From assembly GCA_947488935.1 (NCBI GenBank), contig CANLBN010000006.1, positions 124,001-188,000 on the forward strand: 64,000 bases of DNA, written 5' to 3'. The notes beneath the pieces are model-generated. The model did no database searches and was not told the DNA's origin. It saw only the letters and a program-made list of their open reading frames with translations. This document shows positions 1-8,682 of this stretch, piece after piece; within the stretch, counting starts at the first letter, position 1; every line of letters starts with the position of its first letter. The DNA is from an uncultured Pseudomonadales bacterium (GTDB lineage Bacteria > Pseudomonadota > Gammaproteobacteria > Pseudomonadales > Cellvibrionaceae). Position numbers and translations under genes: made by a program.

Positions 1-2454
1 AGCTACCCTAAAGTTAACGTGACCATGCCCGACGGCAGCATCGTACCGCTCGACATGGAACGCCTACACACCGTAGTAACAGAAGCCTGCGAAGGCTTAA
101 AAGATGTAGAAGCAAAAGCCATTTTAGACGAGGCCATGCGCAACCTTTACGACGGTGTTGCACTGGTCGATATCAATACATCACTCGTTATTACTGCCCG
201 CACCTTGGTAGAAAAAGAGCCTAACTACACCTACGCTACCGCACGTCTTTTACTCGATAAACTACGCGCAGAGGCACTGGGCTTTTTAGGCATAGCACAA
301 TTAGCGACCCACCACGAGATGGAGCACCTATACGCAAAGGCACTACCTGCGTATATCGAAAAAGGTATTGAGCTAGAGCTATTATCGCCAGAGCTACGCA
401 GCTATGATCTTGCAAAACTAGGCGCAGCCATTGACCACGAGCGCGATAGCCAATTTACCTATTTAGGCTTACAAACCTTATATGACCGCTACTTTATTCA
501 CAGCAACGATGTGCGCATTGAGCTACCGCAAATCTTCTTTATGCGTGTTGCTATGGGCCTTGCTGCCAAAGAAGACAACCCCAACGAGCGCGCCATTGAG
601 TTTTATCGCCTATTAAGCTCATTCGATTACATGAGCTCTACACCAACATTGTTTAACGCAGGCACGTTGCGCCCGCAGTTATCCTCTTGCTACTTAACCA
701 CTGTACCCGATGACCTACACGGCATTTATGGTGCGATGCAAGATAACGCCATGCTCTCTAAATGGGCGGGTGGTTTAGGTAACGACTGGACACCCGTACG
801 TGCACTTGGCTCGTATATCAAAGGCACTAACGGTAAATCTCAAGGTGTTGTACCCTTCTTAAAAGTGGCCAACGATACCGCTGTTGCCGTTAACCAAGGT
901 GGTAAGCGTAAAGGCGCCATGTGTGCCTACCTAGAAACGTGGCATTTAGATATGGAAGAGTTTTTAGAGCTACGTAAAAACACCGGTGATGATCGCCGCC
1001 GTACCCACGATATGAATACCGCTAACTGGGTGCCCGACTTATTTATGAAGCGTGTGTTTGAAGACCAAGAGTGGACACTATTTACCCCTTGCGAAACACC
1101 CGACTTGCACGACTTAATCGGTGCAGCGTTTGAAGCGCGCTACGAAGAATACGAGCGTATGGCAGATAGCGGCGAGATCAAAACCTTTAAACGTGTATCG
1201 GCTGCTGGCCTATGGCGCAAAATGCTCGGTATGTTGTTTGAAACAGGTCACCCTTGGATCACCTTTAAAGACAGCTGTAACCTACGTAGCCCACAACAAC
1301 ATGCGGGTGTTATTCACTCATCTAACCTCTGTACAGAGATTACGCTTAACACCAAAGCGAATGATGAAATTGCCGTGTGTAACCTAGGCTCCGTTAACCT
1401 TGCGCAACATATTGTCGATGGCCAGTTAGACCAAGCAAAACTCAGCGCTACCGTTAACACCGCAGTACGTATGCTCGATAACGTGATCGACATTAACTAC
1501 TACTCGGTCGAGACTGCACGTGCTTCAAATATGCGCCATCGCCCTGTTGGTTTAGGTCTAATGGGCTTTCAAGATGCGCTATCTAAGCAACGTATCGCCT
1601 ATGGCTCAGACGCCGCTGTTGAATTTGCCGACCGCTCAATGGAAGCCATCAGCTACTATGCCATTAACGCATCGAGCGAGCTCGCTCGCGAACGTGGTAG
1701 CTACCAAACCTACCCCGGTTCGCTTTGGAGCCAAGGTATTTTACCGCTAGACTCTATCGATATTTTGGTTAAAAACCGTGGCGAAAAATACATCCAGATG
1801 GATCGCAGCTCAACACTAGACTGGGCAAGCCTACGTACCAAAGTACAAACCCAAGGTATGCGTAACTCCAACGTAATGGCCATTGCACCAACGGCAACCA
1901 TTGCCAACATTACCGGTGTATCGCAATCTATCGAGCCTACGTACCAAAACTTATATGTTAAGTCGAACCTCTCGGGCGAATTTACCGTAGTTAACCCTTA
2001 TTTGGTGCATGATCTTAAAGACCGTAACCTATGGGATAACGTCATGGTTAACGACCTTAAATACTACGAAGGTTCTGTACAGCAAATCGACCGCATACCC
2101 GATGACTTAAAAGCCCTCTACGCCACAGCCTTTGAAGTAGAGCCTAAGTGGATTGTTAGTGCTGCTAGCCGCCGCCAAAAATGGTTAGATCAAGCACAAA
2201 GCTTGAACCTTTACATTGCCGGCGCCAACGGTAAAAAGCTCGATATTACTTACCGTATGGCTTGGTATAGCGGCCTTAAAACCACGTACTACTTGCGTGC
2301 ATTGGCTGCGACCTCTACCGAGAAATCAACGGTAGAGACTGGTAACTTAAATGCGGTCTCCTCAGGTGCTGCACCGAGTGGTTTAAGCGCAGGCCCTGCA
2401 GCTGTACCGCAAGCATGCTCACTGGATGACCCAGATTGTGAAGCTTGCCAATAA
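1..2454 (+). CDS. nrdA: Class Ia ribonucleoside-diphosphate reductase, large (alpha) subunit, 5'-truncated
   Basis: Reduces ribonucleoside diphosphates to deoxyribonucleotides in the cytoplasm, together with NrdB encoded just downstream. The frame is open to base 1, so the gene starts upstream of the window; the GTG at 19 is only the first internal candidate start. Catalytic landmarks, numbered from the visible frame: active-site Cys near 230 (SSCYLTT), the N-x-C-x-E loop (NLCTEI, Cys 444, Glu 446), the partner Cys near 460 (AVCNLG), the radical-transfer Tyr pair in TTYYLRA, and a C-terminal redox Cys pair (DCEACQ). The unseen N-terminus should hold the allosteric ATP-cone. The CEACQ tail resembles Pseudomonas-type NrdA. 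Identification is secure; only the start is missing. Confidence 0.97.
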   Translation, partial: SYPKVNVTMPDGSIVPLDMERLHTVVTEACEGLKDVEAKAILDEAMRNLYDGVALVDINTSLVITARTLVEKEPNYTYATARLLLDKLRAEALGFLGIAQLATHHEMEHLYAKALPAYIEKGIELELLSPELRSYDLAKLGAAIDHERDSQFTYLGLQTLYDRYFIHSNDVRIELPQIFFMRVAMGLAAKEDNPNERAIEFYRLLSSFDYMSSTPTLFNAGTLRPQLSSCYLTTVPDDLHGIYGAMQDNAMLSKWAGGLGNDWTPVRALGSYIKGTNGKSQGVVPFLKVANDTAVAVNQGGKRKGAMCAYLETWHLDMEEFLELRKNTGDDRRRTHDMNTANWVPDLFMKRVFEDQEWTLFTPCETPDLHDLIGAAFEARYEEYERMADSGEIKTFKRVSAAGLWRKMLGMLFETGHPWITFKDSCNLRSPQQHAGVIHSSNLCTEITLNTKANDEIAVCNLGSVNLAQHIVDGQLDQAKLSATVNTAVRMLDNVIDINYYSVETARASNMRHRPVGLGLMGFQDALSKQRIAYGSDAAVEFADRSMEAISYYAINASSELARERGSYQTYPGSLWSQGILPLDSIDILVKNRGEKYIQMDRSSTLDWASLRTKVQTQGMRNSNVMAIAPTATIANITGVSQSIEPTYQNLYVKSNLSGEFTVVNPYLVHDLKDRNLWDNVMVNDLKYYEGSVQQIDRIPDDLKALYATAFEVEPKWIVSAASRRQKWLDQAQSLNLYIAGANGKKLDITYRMAWYSGLKTTYYLRALAATSTEKSTVETGNLNAVSSGAAPSGLSAGPAAVPQACSLDDPDCEACQ

Positions 2455-2500
2455 GACACAACAGTAAAAATAGTGAGTAAAAATCACTAATACTTGATCT

Positions 2501-2531
2501 AAAACAATCTCTTGTAACGAGAGATTGTTTT
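2501..2531 (+). terminator. Hairpin between nrdA and nrdB (attenuator or processing site)
   Basis: Twelve-base perfect arms, 2501-2512 (AAAACAATCTCT) and 2520-2531 (AGAGATTGTTTT), enclose a 7-nt loop, and the descending arm ends in TTTT. It lies in the 120-bp nrdA-nrdB gap. It could act as a partial intrinsic terminator or RNase-processing hairpin that sets the ratio of the two subunits. The T tract is short, so full termination is doubtful. Confidence 0.55.
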
Positions 2532-2574
2532 AATAAAGCCTGATACAGATAACTCAAAAATACGAGAGAAGATT

Positions 2575-3903
2575 ATGTTAAGTTGGGATGAATACGACGA
2601 GCCAGCAGAAATGTCAGCGCCCAAAACCGCTGCCGCTGCACCACAGCAAGCACCCGCAGAGCCAACACCTGCCGTGGTTGCAGAACAAGCACTCAACCAG
2701 TTAAACAAAGAAATACAAACGGAAATACAACAGGAAGCACAAGCCGAAGTAGCAGCGCCTGCTGCAAAAGCAGAGCCGGCAAAACCTGCTGCATCTAACA
2801 AAGAACTATCAAAGGTTGAGGCCGCCAAAGAAGCTATCAACAATATTGATGTGGCACCGGGCCTAGAAGAGCTAGAAATGGGCGCACGCCGCGTAGAAGT
2901 CGACGAAAAAGCGATGATCAACTGCCGCGCCGACCTCAACCAACTAGTGCCTATGAAGTACGACTGGGCATGGCAAAAATACTTAGACGGTTGTGCCAAC
3001 CACTGGATGCCACAAGAAGTTAACATGACGGCGGACATCTCGCTTTGGAAAAGCAAAGACGGCCTCAGCGACGACGAGCGCCGCATTATTATGCGCTCAC
3101 TCGGTTACTTCTCTACCGCCGACTCACTCGTTGCCAACAACCTAGTCTTAGCGCTATACCGTGTTATTACTAACCCAGAGTGCCGCCAATATATTTTGCG
3201 TCAAGCATTCGAAGAAGCGATTCACACACACGCCTATCAGTACTGTATTGAATCACTCGGTATGGACGAAGGCGAAGTCTTTAATATGTACCGCGAAGTC
3301 CCATCGGTTGCCAACAAAGCCGCGTGGAGCATTAGCCATACCGCAGGTATCTCTAGCCCCACCTTCCAAACCGGCACCCCAGAGACCGACCAAGAATTAC
3401 TGCGCAACTTAATTGGCTTTTACGCTGTGACCGAAGGCATCTTCTTTTACTGTGGCTTTACTCAAATATTATCCATGGGTCGCCGCAATAAAATGACCGG
3501 CGTTGCCGAGCAGTTTCAATATATTTTGCGCGACGAATCCATGCACTTAAACTTTGGCATCGATGTCATCAACCAAATTAAGTTAGAAAACCCACATTTG
3601 TGGTCGGCAGAGTTTCAAGAAGAAGCCACCCAAATGATTCTTGAAGGCACCGAGCTAGAAATAGCCTACGCACGCGACACCATGCCGCGCGGCGTACTCG
3701 GCATGAACGCCGCCATGATGGAAGAATACCTACAATTTATTGCCAACCGTCGCCTCGCGCAACTTGGCCTTAAAGAACAATACGCAGGTGCCAAAAACCC
3801 ATTCCCATGGATGAGTGAAATAATGGACTTACGCAAAGAGAAAAACTTTTTTGAAACTCGCGTAATTGAGTATCAAACAGGTGGAGCGTTAACTTGGGAT
3901 TAG
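2575..3903 (+). CDS. nrdB: Class Ia ribonucleoside-diphosphate reductase, small (beta) subunit
   Basis: Provides the diiron centre and tyrosyl radical that NrdA uses for nucleotide reduction. Residues expected for the family are present: first-helix Asp ([10 protein letters not shown]), Glu 214, His 217 and Tyr 221 in [11 protein letters not shown], the Glu of VTEGIFF, and Glu/His of RDESMHLNF. Tyr 221 aligns with E. coli Tyr122, which argues for a tyrosyl-radical (Ia) rather than a Chlamydia-like (Ic) enzyme. The protein is 442 aa, longer than the ~376 of E. coli, because of an Ala/Pro/Glu-rich low-complexity extension over the first ~90 residues. Start ATG 2575 is preceded by GAGAAG. It follows nrdA by 120 bp and ends before a strong terminator. 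Confidence 0.97.
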   Translation: MLSWDEYDEPAEMSAPKTAAAAPQQAPAEPTPAVVAEQALNQLNKEIQTEIQQEAQAEVAAPAAKAEPAKPAASNKELSKVEAAKEAINNIDVAPGLEELEMGARRVEVDEKAMINCRADLNQLVPMKYDWAWQKYLDGCANHWMPQEVNMTADISLWKSKDGLSDDERRIIMRSLGYFSTADSLVANNLVLALYRVITNPECRQYILRQAFEEAIHTHAYQYCIESLGMDEGEVFNMYREVPSVANKAAWSISHTAGISSPTFQTGTPETDQELLRNLIGFYAVTEGIFFYCGFTQILSMGRRNKMTGVAEQFQYILRDESMHLNFGIDVINQIKLENPHLWSAEFQEEATQMILEGTELEIAYARDTMPRGVLGMNAAMMEEYLQFIANRRLAQLGLKEQYAGAKNPFPWMSEIMDLRKEKNFFETRVIEYQTGGALTWD

Positions 3904-3952
3904 ATTCTTAGTCGTAGTTTTAAATGTCATGGAATATGACGAGTAGTAAATT

Positions 3953-3988
3953 AAAAGGCCGGTAGTCTGGGGGCTACCGGCCTTTTTT
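3953..3988 (+). terminator. Rho-independent terminator after nrdB
   Basis: A nine-bp GC-rich stem, 3957-3965 (GGCCGGTAG) pairing with 3974-3982 (CTACCGGCC), with an 8-nt loop and six T residues (3983-3988). It sits about 50 bp after the nrdB stop and closes the nrdAB unit. Confidence 0.9.
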
Positions 3989-4011
3989 GTTGATAAATAA
4001 AATCCACATTG

Positions 4012-4026
4012 TTGATACGATATCAA
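4012..4026 (+). promoter_or_regulatory. 15-bp palindrome upstream of the nuclease-like gene
   Basis: TTGATA-CGA-TATCAA is a perfect palindrome around a 3-bp centre. It ends 16 bp before the start codon of the following gene, a position suited to an operator or a translational control hairpin. No cognate regulator is visible nearby. Confidence 0.3.
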
Positions 4027-4042
4027 AGTAACGAGATACTTC

Positions 4043-5488
4043 ATGGAACAATTTTCTAAAATATTTAATATTAATAGAGAGCAAGCTGAATTAGATTTTG
4101 TTGATATATCACCAGGTGAAGACCTACCCCTATACCTAGATCCTTACGCTTTAACGACACGTGAAGACACTTGGTCAAAGGACGCTCACGAGTTAGTGCT
4201 AACGTTTTTTTACGAAGTCATACAATCTGTAAGGCATGGAAACAAAAAGAGAGGTGTGCAACTTCTATCACATTTAGGGGAACCAGAAGAAACTCATCTA
4301 GGTGTATCAAAAAATGGAAATAAAGGAAGAGGAATCGGAAGTATCCAAGCAGAAGAAGTTTATGAGACACTAAAAGATAGCAAAGCTGCTCAATCTGGCC
4401 TACTAGAGGACCTATCCGACCTAGCGTTATTCATTCCAGGTATTGGTCGTGACAAAATATCTGACATTACAACAAATGTAATAAGAAAATCTCTTATAGA
4501 TTATACTCAAGCCCAATGCCTTTTATATTCTGTCCCCACACGAAAAGTTTCTTCTGGTTTTTATTGGTGCTCTGATAATAGAGCTTGGAAGCAAGACTTC
4601 TTAGACCTTCCAATATATGAACACCAAAAGATTATTTTAGTGCCAAAATATACTGTTAGATATCAAGTTGGAGTTGACCATTCTAACTTTAGGCAAAAAT
4701 TTGTTTTAGAATTTTTGCAAGAAGAACATCTAAGAGCCGATGACTCCTTAGTTACTGCATTAAAAAATCATGACGGATCTTTAAAGAAAAAAGTTGTTTA
4801 TAAGAAAACAGTAGATTCGCATTACCCAAAAGACAAAGATTTTCTTTCAGACTTTTCTTCAGCTCACCCTGAAATTGTTGACAAATACAAGAATCAATTA
4901 AAAGAAAAGGTATCAAAAATACCAGACATTAATGGACAATATTTTATTGAAGCTGATTTAGCAAAACAACTTAAAGAAGAACTTTCAAAGATACCAACAG
5001 GAAATAAATCATCAAACACTTACCATAATTTTTGCCTAAGTGTTATCAGTTTTATTTTCTTCCCGAACCTCATTTACCCAAAAAAAGAAAAGGAAATCAA
5101 TGAGGGAAGAAAGCGAATAGATATAACTTATACTAATGGTAAAGATAACGGGTTTTTTTATAGGATATCTCTTGACAAACACATAAAAGCAAACACAATA
5201 TATGTGGAATGTAAAAACTATACCGATGACATTAAAAATCCAGAGCTAGACCAACTTATTGGCCGATTTGACGCTAATATGGGTCGTCTTGGTATTTTAA
5301 TGTTTAGGAAAAGTGATAATGAACAGATATTAATAAAGAGATGTAAAGATGTAGCCAAGCAGTCACACGGAATCATTTTGCCAATTGACGACAACTTCAT
5401 CAATAATTGTTTGCAATTAATTCAAGATAATAAACGAGAAGAAATTGATAGAAAAGTTAATGAATTGTACCAAACAGTAATAAACTAA
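4043..5488 (+). CDS. Orphan PD-(D/E)XK nuclease-like protein
   Basis: A 481-aa protein I cannot assign to a named family. The C-terminal third has a restriction-endonuclease-like signature: Asp 360 in a strand (RIDITY) followed by Glu 389 and Lys 391 in YVECKNY, then a helix with NPELDQLIGRF, the usual layout of Mrr-type PD-(D/E)XK folds. The first ~340 residues are Lys/Asp-rich, soluble and unrecognised. No signal peptide or membrane helix is seen. AT-rich base use differs from nrdB, and an IS element follows immediately, suggesting acquired DNA. A role as a stand-alone DNA-degrading defence protein is inference; no methylase or partner is present apart from a possible truncated small gene at 5498. 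Confidence 0.6.
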   Translation: MEQFSKIFNINREQAELDFVDISPGEDLPLYLDPYALTTREDTWSKDAHELVLTFFYEVIQSVRHGNKKRGVQLLSHLGEPEETHLGVSKNGNKGRGIGSIQAEEVYETLKDSKAAQSGLLEDLSDLALFIPGIGRDKISDITTNVIRKSLIDYTQAQCLLYSVPTRKVSSGFYWCSDNRAWKQDFLDLPIYEHQKIILVPKYTVRYQVGVDHSNFRQKFVLEFLQEEHLRADDSLVTALKNHDGSLKKKVVYKKTVDSHYPKDKDFLSDFSSAHPEIVDKYKNQLKEKVSKIPDINGQYFIEADLAKQLKEELSKIPTGNKSSNTYHNFCLSVISFIFFPNLIYPKKEKEINEGRKRIDITYTNGKDNGFFYRISLDKHIKANTIYVECKNYTDDIKNPELDQLIGRFDANMGRLGILMFRKSDNEQILIKRCKDVAKQSHGIILPIDDNFINNCLQLIQDNKREEIDRKVNELYQTVIN

Positions 5489-5497
5489 GAACCAAAA

Positions 5498-5614
5498 TGC
5501 AGCTAAATCAAGAAATCAATATAAAAATAAACGACAACAATATCGGGCTCAGGTCTAATGAGATGACTCGCCTCATTTCAAGCGCTAAGCTTGGAATGAC
5601 ATTAACAAAATGAG
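5498..5614 (+). pseudogene. Start of a small gene, apparently cut by the IS element
   Basis: An ATG nine bases after the nuclease-like gene's stop opens a frame whose first 18 codons (MQLNQEINIKINDNNIGL) read like coding sequence. It then enters the left end of the IS near 5551 and stops at 5612-5614. The spacing suggests a second gene of the same transcription unit. Beyond the right IS end, a frame from 6902 to 6985 remains open for 27 codons and could be its tail. There is no strong ribosome site, so this is tentative. Confidence 0.3.
5563..5572 (+). repeat. IS subterminal inverted repeat, left
   Basis: ATGACTCGCC, reverse complement of 6892-6901, lying 53 bp before the preferred transposase start. 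Confidence 0.75.
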
Positions 5615-5617
5615 GCG
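5569..5617 (+). promoter_or_regulatory. Hairpin that can hide the transposase ribosome site
   Basis: CGCCTCATTT (5569-5578) pairs perfectly with AAATGAGGCG (5608-5617), enclosing a small inner hairpin (CAAGC/GCTTG, 5579-5593). The GAGG ribosome site at 5612-5615 is inside the descending arm. Transcripts entering from outside the element could be kept untranslated this way, a common trick in insertion sequences. This is inference from base pairing only. Confidence 0.45.
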
Positions 5618-5624
5618 AACCATC

Positions 5625-6641
5625 ATGGCTATTAAAATACTAGGAGTAGATTTAGGCAAGCATTGTTTTCATACTTGTGGGGTCGATGAAACAGGCCATA
5701 TAGTAGACCGAAAAAGATTAAGTCGAAAACAATTTTTATTATACTTAAGCCGATTATCACCCTGCCTAATAGGTTTTGAAGCGTGTGGTGGCGCGCACTA
5801 CTGGGCCGAGAAAGGAAAAGAGTTTGGTCATACGGTAAAACTAATACCAGCACAGTTTGTTAAGCCATATGTAAAATCCAATAAGAATGATTACTTGGAT
5901 GCAGAAGCTATTTGTGAAGCAGTGCAAAGGCCAACTATGCGTTTTGTCACCCCAAGAAATAAAGAGCAGCGCGCCATAGGTTTAGTAGTTAAGCATCGTA
6001 ATCACTTGGTTCAACAGCGTACAGCGGTAATGAATCAAGTGCATAGTTATTTATTGGAGTATGGTATTGCGCTCACTAAAGGCCGAGGTTTGATGAAGAA
6101 GTTGTGTGAATTTATGTCAGAAGAGGAGTCGGATTTTCCTGTACTCTTGCAGTCTGTATTGAAGCGGCTCTACAGTGAATATTGCTCATTAAATGAATTG
6201 ATTAAAGACATCGAACAAGAACTAGCGTTAGCCATTAAAGCGGATCATCGAGGTCAACGATTATTAAGTATTCCTGGTGTGGGATTAATCACAGCAGCGA
6301 GTTTATTGGCTTGGGTAGGTGATGCGAAACATTTTAGAAATGGACGAGAGTTGGCTGCTTGGATTGGTTTAGTGCCAAAGCAGTATTCTACAGGTGGCAA
6401 GGCTACCCTGTTGGGCATAGGTAAACGAGGCCATACTCAATTAAGGTGTTATTTAATCCATGGTGCTCGTTCAGTTTTACAGTGGCATGACAAAAAGCCA
6501 ACTCGCTGGAAGCCTTGGACGGATGAATTGTTATGCAAAAAGCCTAAAGCGAAAGTAGTGGTTGCTTTAGCGAATAAAATGGCGAGAACATTGTGGGTTA
6601 TTTTGTCAAAAGATGAAGAGTATCAAGTGTTAGCGGCTTAG
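5625..6641 (+). CDS. IS110/IS1111 transposase (DEDD recombinase)
   Basis: A 338-aa recombinase that excises and inserts the element. The N-terminal RuvC-like DEDD domain shows Asp 9 (GVDLGKH), Glu 52 (GFEACGG), Asp 89 and Asp 92 (NDYLDAEAI). The C-terminal Transposase_20 half has the helix-hairpin-helix LLSIPGVGLITAASLLAWVG and the conserved Ser region QYSTGGK followed by LIHGARS, wording typical of IS1111 members. ATG 5625 is preferred over 5610 because GAGG at 5612-5615 sits about nine bases before it. The reading frame is intact and full-length for the family, so the element may be active. Confidence 0.95.
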   Translation: MAIKILGVDLGKHCFHTCGVDETGHIVDRKRLSRKQFLLYLSRLSPCLIGFEACGGAHYWAEKGKEFGHTVKLIPAQFVKPYVKSNKNDYLDAEAICEAVQRPTMRFVTPRNKEQRAIGLVVKHRNHLVQQRTAVMNQVHSYLLEYGIALTKGRGLMKKLCEFMSEEESDFPVLLQSVLKRLYSEYCSLNELIKDIEQELALAIKADHRGQRLLSIPGVGLITAASLLAWVGDAKHFRNGRELAAWIGLVPKQYSTGGKATLLGIGKRGHTQLRCYLIHGARSVLQWHDKKPTRWKPWTDELLCKKPKAKVVVALANKMARTLWVILSKDEEYQVLAA

Positions 6642-6812
6642 CACTATTAGCTATTTATTGTAATAAGTAGAGTAAAGATTTTCTACCGGGTTTGCCGATA
6701 GTGTTTAAATGAATAAAAAGGTCATCCGCAACGACTAAAATCTGGAAAAGGCAGTAGCAGATTGATGCTGTAGGTCTTGTTAGAAAGTTGTTGTGCGTAT
6801 CTCATTTTGAGC

Positions 6813-6828
6813 AGTGATTTAGATCACA
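6813..6828. promoter_or_regulatory. CRP-like palindrome near the right IS end
   Basis: AGTGATTTAGATCACA has the GTGA-N6-TCAC core of cAMP-CRP sites and differs from the consensus core by one base. It lies inside the element about 75 bp before the right repeat. It could regulate an outward promoter toward the gene at 7033 or the transposase in a circular form, or be accidental. Confidence 0.3.
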
Positions 6829-6878
6829 TAAAAAGCTCGGATACATTGACGCAACCTAATTTATTGATTGAGACAATA

Positions 6879-6884
6879 TTGACA
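6879..6884 (+). promoter_or_regulatory. Outward -35 box (TTGACA) at the right IS end
   Basis: A perfect -35 hexamer lies 17 bp before the end of the right subterminal repeat. The left end carries TCTAAT at 5554-5559. Joining the ends in a circle would place these about 17 bp apart and so form a promoter reading into the transposase. IS110-type elements are known to build junction promoters; this instance is inferred. Confidence 0.35.
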
Positions 6885-6891
6885 GACAGGG

Positions 6892-6901
6892 GGCGAGTCA
6901 T
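6892..6901 (-). repeat. IS subterminal inverted repeat, right
   Basis: GGCGAGTCAT, the exact reverse complement of 5563-5572. Confidence 0.75.
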
Positions 6902-7032
6902 ACATTGCCTTTTGCCTTTTTAATATTCAGAATAGAAAAAGCAAAACCTCTCCAAGAATTACCAAGCTTTATTTATGATAGTTGAGATCGCATCAGAGTT
7001 TTTCTAATAAAAGCGCAATAAGATCATATATT

Positions 7033-7821
7033 ATGGACATCACCCCCGCTGGTTATCTTGTATTTGCCATACTGATACTTGCAATAACCTTATCAGTTTT
7101 TGTCAATAAGCGTATTAATAGAGAGTCTGACTCACCTAAGGGGTGCGTGGGCGGTGCCTATATTGGTTTAATTGTTATCTCAATAACATCGCTGTTCATA
7201 ACATCACTTTGGATTTTCTCTACTCAAGCTTACTCGCTGGTCGTTTACCCAAAATATGAATCTACGATTGTAGATGTGAACAGTGAATGGGTTGAACAAG
7301 ACTATACCGATAGTGATGGCTTTACTCGCTCAGAAACAGTTGAAATGCATACAGCAGTCTTAGAATTTTATGATGACGACAATAAGCTACTTCGTTTAAA
7401 TAATAGTATTAGTTCGGGAGACAAGCCAAGAATTGGCGATAAAGTAACTATTGCTTATCACGATGGAAAACTCGTTGAGTTTTCACTGCGTTCTTTTTTG
7501 ATATTAGTCGCTTTAGCAGTAATGATGATCTTGCTCGGCTCCATAAGCACCTGCTTCGTGCTTTACGCCCTCAATAAAGACATTACGAGAGTTAGAGAAT
7601 TTGCTTGGAGCTTCGTATTTAACGTTGTTATTCCCGCAAGCATGTTCTTTATGATGTGCGCAATGTTATACGCACTTTGGGATCACCATACTAATAATGG
7701 AGATATGCCAGTGTGGGCACAAGGAGTCTCGATCTTTTTCGCAATTGTTCTTGCCATTACGTTAATCTCTTACTTTAAAAGGTTATTAAAAGAACTAAAA
7801 AAAGCTAAAAATAAGACTTAA
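7033..7821 (+). CDS. DUF3592-like membrane protein
   Basis: A 262-aa inner-membrane protein of unknown function. About five hydrophobic helices are visible: near residues 8-25, 40-60, 155-185, 197-218 and 232-250. Between helices 2 and 3 lies a ~100-residue hydrophilic domain (TIVDVNSEW ... GDKVTIAYHDGKL) that reads like the DUF3592 beta domain. ATG 7033 is chosen over an in-frame ATG at 6982 because the first helix follows it directly and the extra 17 residues are polar. The IS element ends about 130 bp upstream and may have displaced its original promoter. Confidence 0.6.
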   Translation: MDITPAGYLVFAILILAITLSVFVNKRINRESDSPKGCVGGAYIGLIVISITSLFITSLWIFSTQAYSLVVYPKYESTIVDVNSEWVEQDYTDSDGFTRSETVEMHTAVLEFYDDDNKLLRLNNSISSGDKPRIGDKVTIAYHDGKLVEFSLRSFLILVALAVMMILLGSISTCFVLYALNKDITRVREFAWSFVFNVVIPASMFFMMCAMLYALWDHHTNNGDMPVWAQGVSIFFAIVLAITLISYFKRLLKELKKAKNKT

Positions 7822-8141
7822 CCTAACTTATACAATTAACAAGAAAACAACGGTGTCATGTCTTGAATCTTAAATTGGCGGCTACTCTGATTCACAATGT
7901 GACACCTATTTACAATAAGCTTCAGCGCTTTACATATGACTACAAGGTAAAGTACCAGCCATCGACAAAAAGCGGGGTAACCTTGATTAACTGAATTTTT
8001 AGAAGCACCTCTTAAGAAGACATGCCTCTATGATTTTTATAGGGAAATTTTTAACTAGCTGTACCACTTGTTACATACATGAATACAAGGGCTGCAAATG
8101 TTAATCAATGTCGATTAATATTATTAGGTGAGTAAGCAATC
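7822..8141. other. Gene-free stretch between a plus-strand and a minus-strand gene
   Basis: It contains the first copy of the palindromic repeat at 7851-7913 and otherwise AT-rich DNA. No RNA gene or clear terminator is seen. Confidence 0.5.
7851..7913 (+). repeat. Palindromic dispersed repeat, copy 1
   Basis: 63 bp matching 12048-12117 at nearly every position except a 7-bp gap and a few substitutions. It opens with GGTGTCA (7852-7858) and nearly closes with TGACACC, giving short terminal inverted repeats, so it resembles a REP or miniature mobile element. The shared core is TTGGCGGCTACTCTGATTCA. Confidence 0.65.
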
Positions 8142-8603
8142 TCAAGCCAAAAAGCCCAAGTAGGCAATCAAGATTGTTCCGCCATAACATATATACAGAA
8201 AACCGTATTCAACTTTACCCGGCTTAAGTAGCATATTTTTTTGGGGCTTATTCGGATTGTAATACACTACAACGCCATCATCGCCAACCCGCTTCACTCT
8301 CCGAATCATATTCTTAATAACCGAAGCAGTGCCTCTTCCAGTGCCAAAAGTAATATGCGCCAACTTTCTCCCGCTATATTCAACCCCATCTATAGCAAAG
8401 TCATATTCAACCGAGATAATAGCCGGAATAGTTCCATCGCCTTCACTATATTCAAGCTTAATTAAATTACCATCTACTGACGGCCACTGCATAATTCTTT
8501 TTAATTCAAAGTGATATTTCGCAGTAAAAAAAAGGAACCACGCTGCCCCTAGCTGGAGTATCGAGGTAATATCTCCATTGGTAATTTTTTCAAAAAAATT
8601 CAT
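8142..8603 (-). CDS. DUF3592 domain membrane protein
   Basis: A 153-aa protein with a hydrophobic helix near residues 14-29, an extracytoplasmic beta-rich DUF3592 domain (VEYDFAIDGVEYSGRKL, then VVYYNPNKPQKNMLLKPG) and a C-terminal helix near 132-152. The Y-x-P-x-x-P loop is characteristic of DUF3592. Function is unknown; a link to envelope or sugar metabolism is unproven. It is probably in one unit with the next minus-strand gene upstream (8683-9249), 79 bp away. Confidence 0.7.
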   Translation of the reverse strand: MNFFEKITNGDITSILQLGAAWFLFFTAKYHFELKRIMQWPSVDGNLIKLEYSEGDGTIPAIISVEYDFAIDGVEYSGRKLAHITFGTGRGTASVIKNMIRRVKRVGDDGVVVYYNPNKPQKNMLLKPGKVEYGFLYICYGGTILIAYLGFLA

Positions 8604-8682
8604 TGCTTAATTTCACCTCTTTAGCTACTACATAAAACATAGGGGGTAAATCTTATGACACACGGCTAGCTGCGTAGCTATT

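Larger units (their letters stand above)
6642..6890 (+). ncRNA. Candidate bridge RNA region of the IS1111 element
   Basis: This is the non-coding stretch between the transposase stop and the right subterminal repeat. In IS1111-type elements the guide RNA with target- and donor-binding loops is encoded downstream of the transposase. I see short local stems, for instance AGCA/TGCT around 6761-6776, but cannot fold the whole RNA reliably. The assignment rests on position. Confidence 0.4.
5551..6905 (+). mobile_element. IS110 family element, IS1111 subgroup (approximate ends)
   Basis: A single transposase gene is bracketed by a perfect 10-bp inverted repeat: ATGACTCGCC at 5563-5572 and GGCGAGTCAT at 6892-6901. 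Subterminal inverted repeats, rather than terminal ones, are the hallmark of the IS1111 subgroup, which leaves no clear target duplication. The outer ends are therefore uncertain by several bases. About 240 bp of non-coding DNA follows the transposase inside the element, where IS1111-type elements are known to encode their guide (bridge) RNA. Confidence 0.8.

Noticed and set aside
1121..1387. 88-codon plus-strand frame inside nrdA
   Set aside because: It overlaps a highly conserved catalytic region in another frame and has no start signal; a shadow of nrdA.
2499..3086. 195-codon minus-strand frame opposite the start of nrdB
   Set aside because: Ser/Ala-rich low-complexity translation arises from the antisense of the Ala/Glu-rich NrdB extension; no ribosome site.
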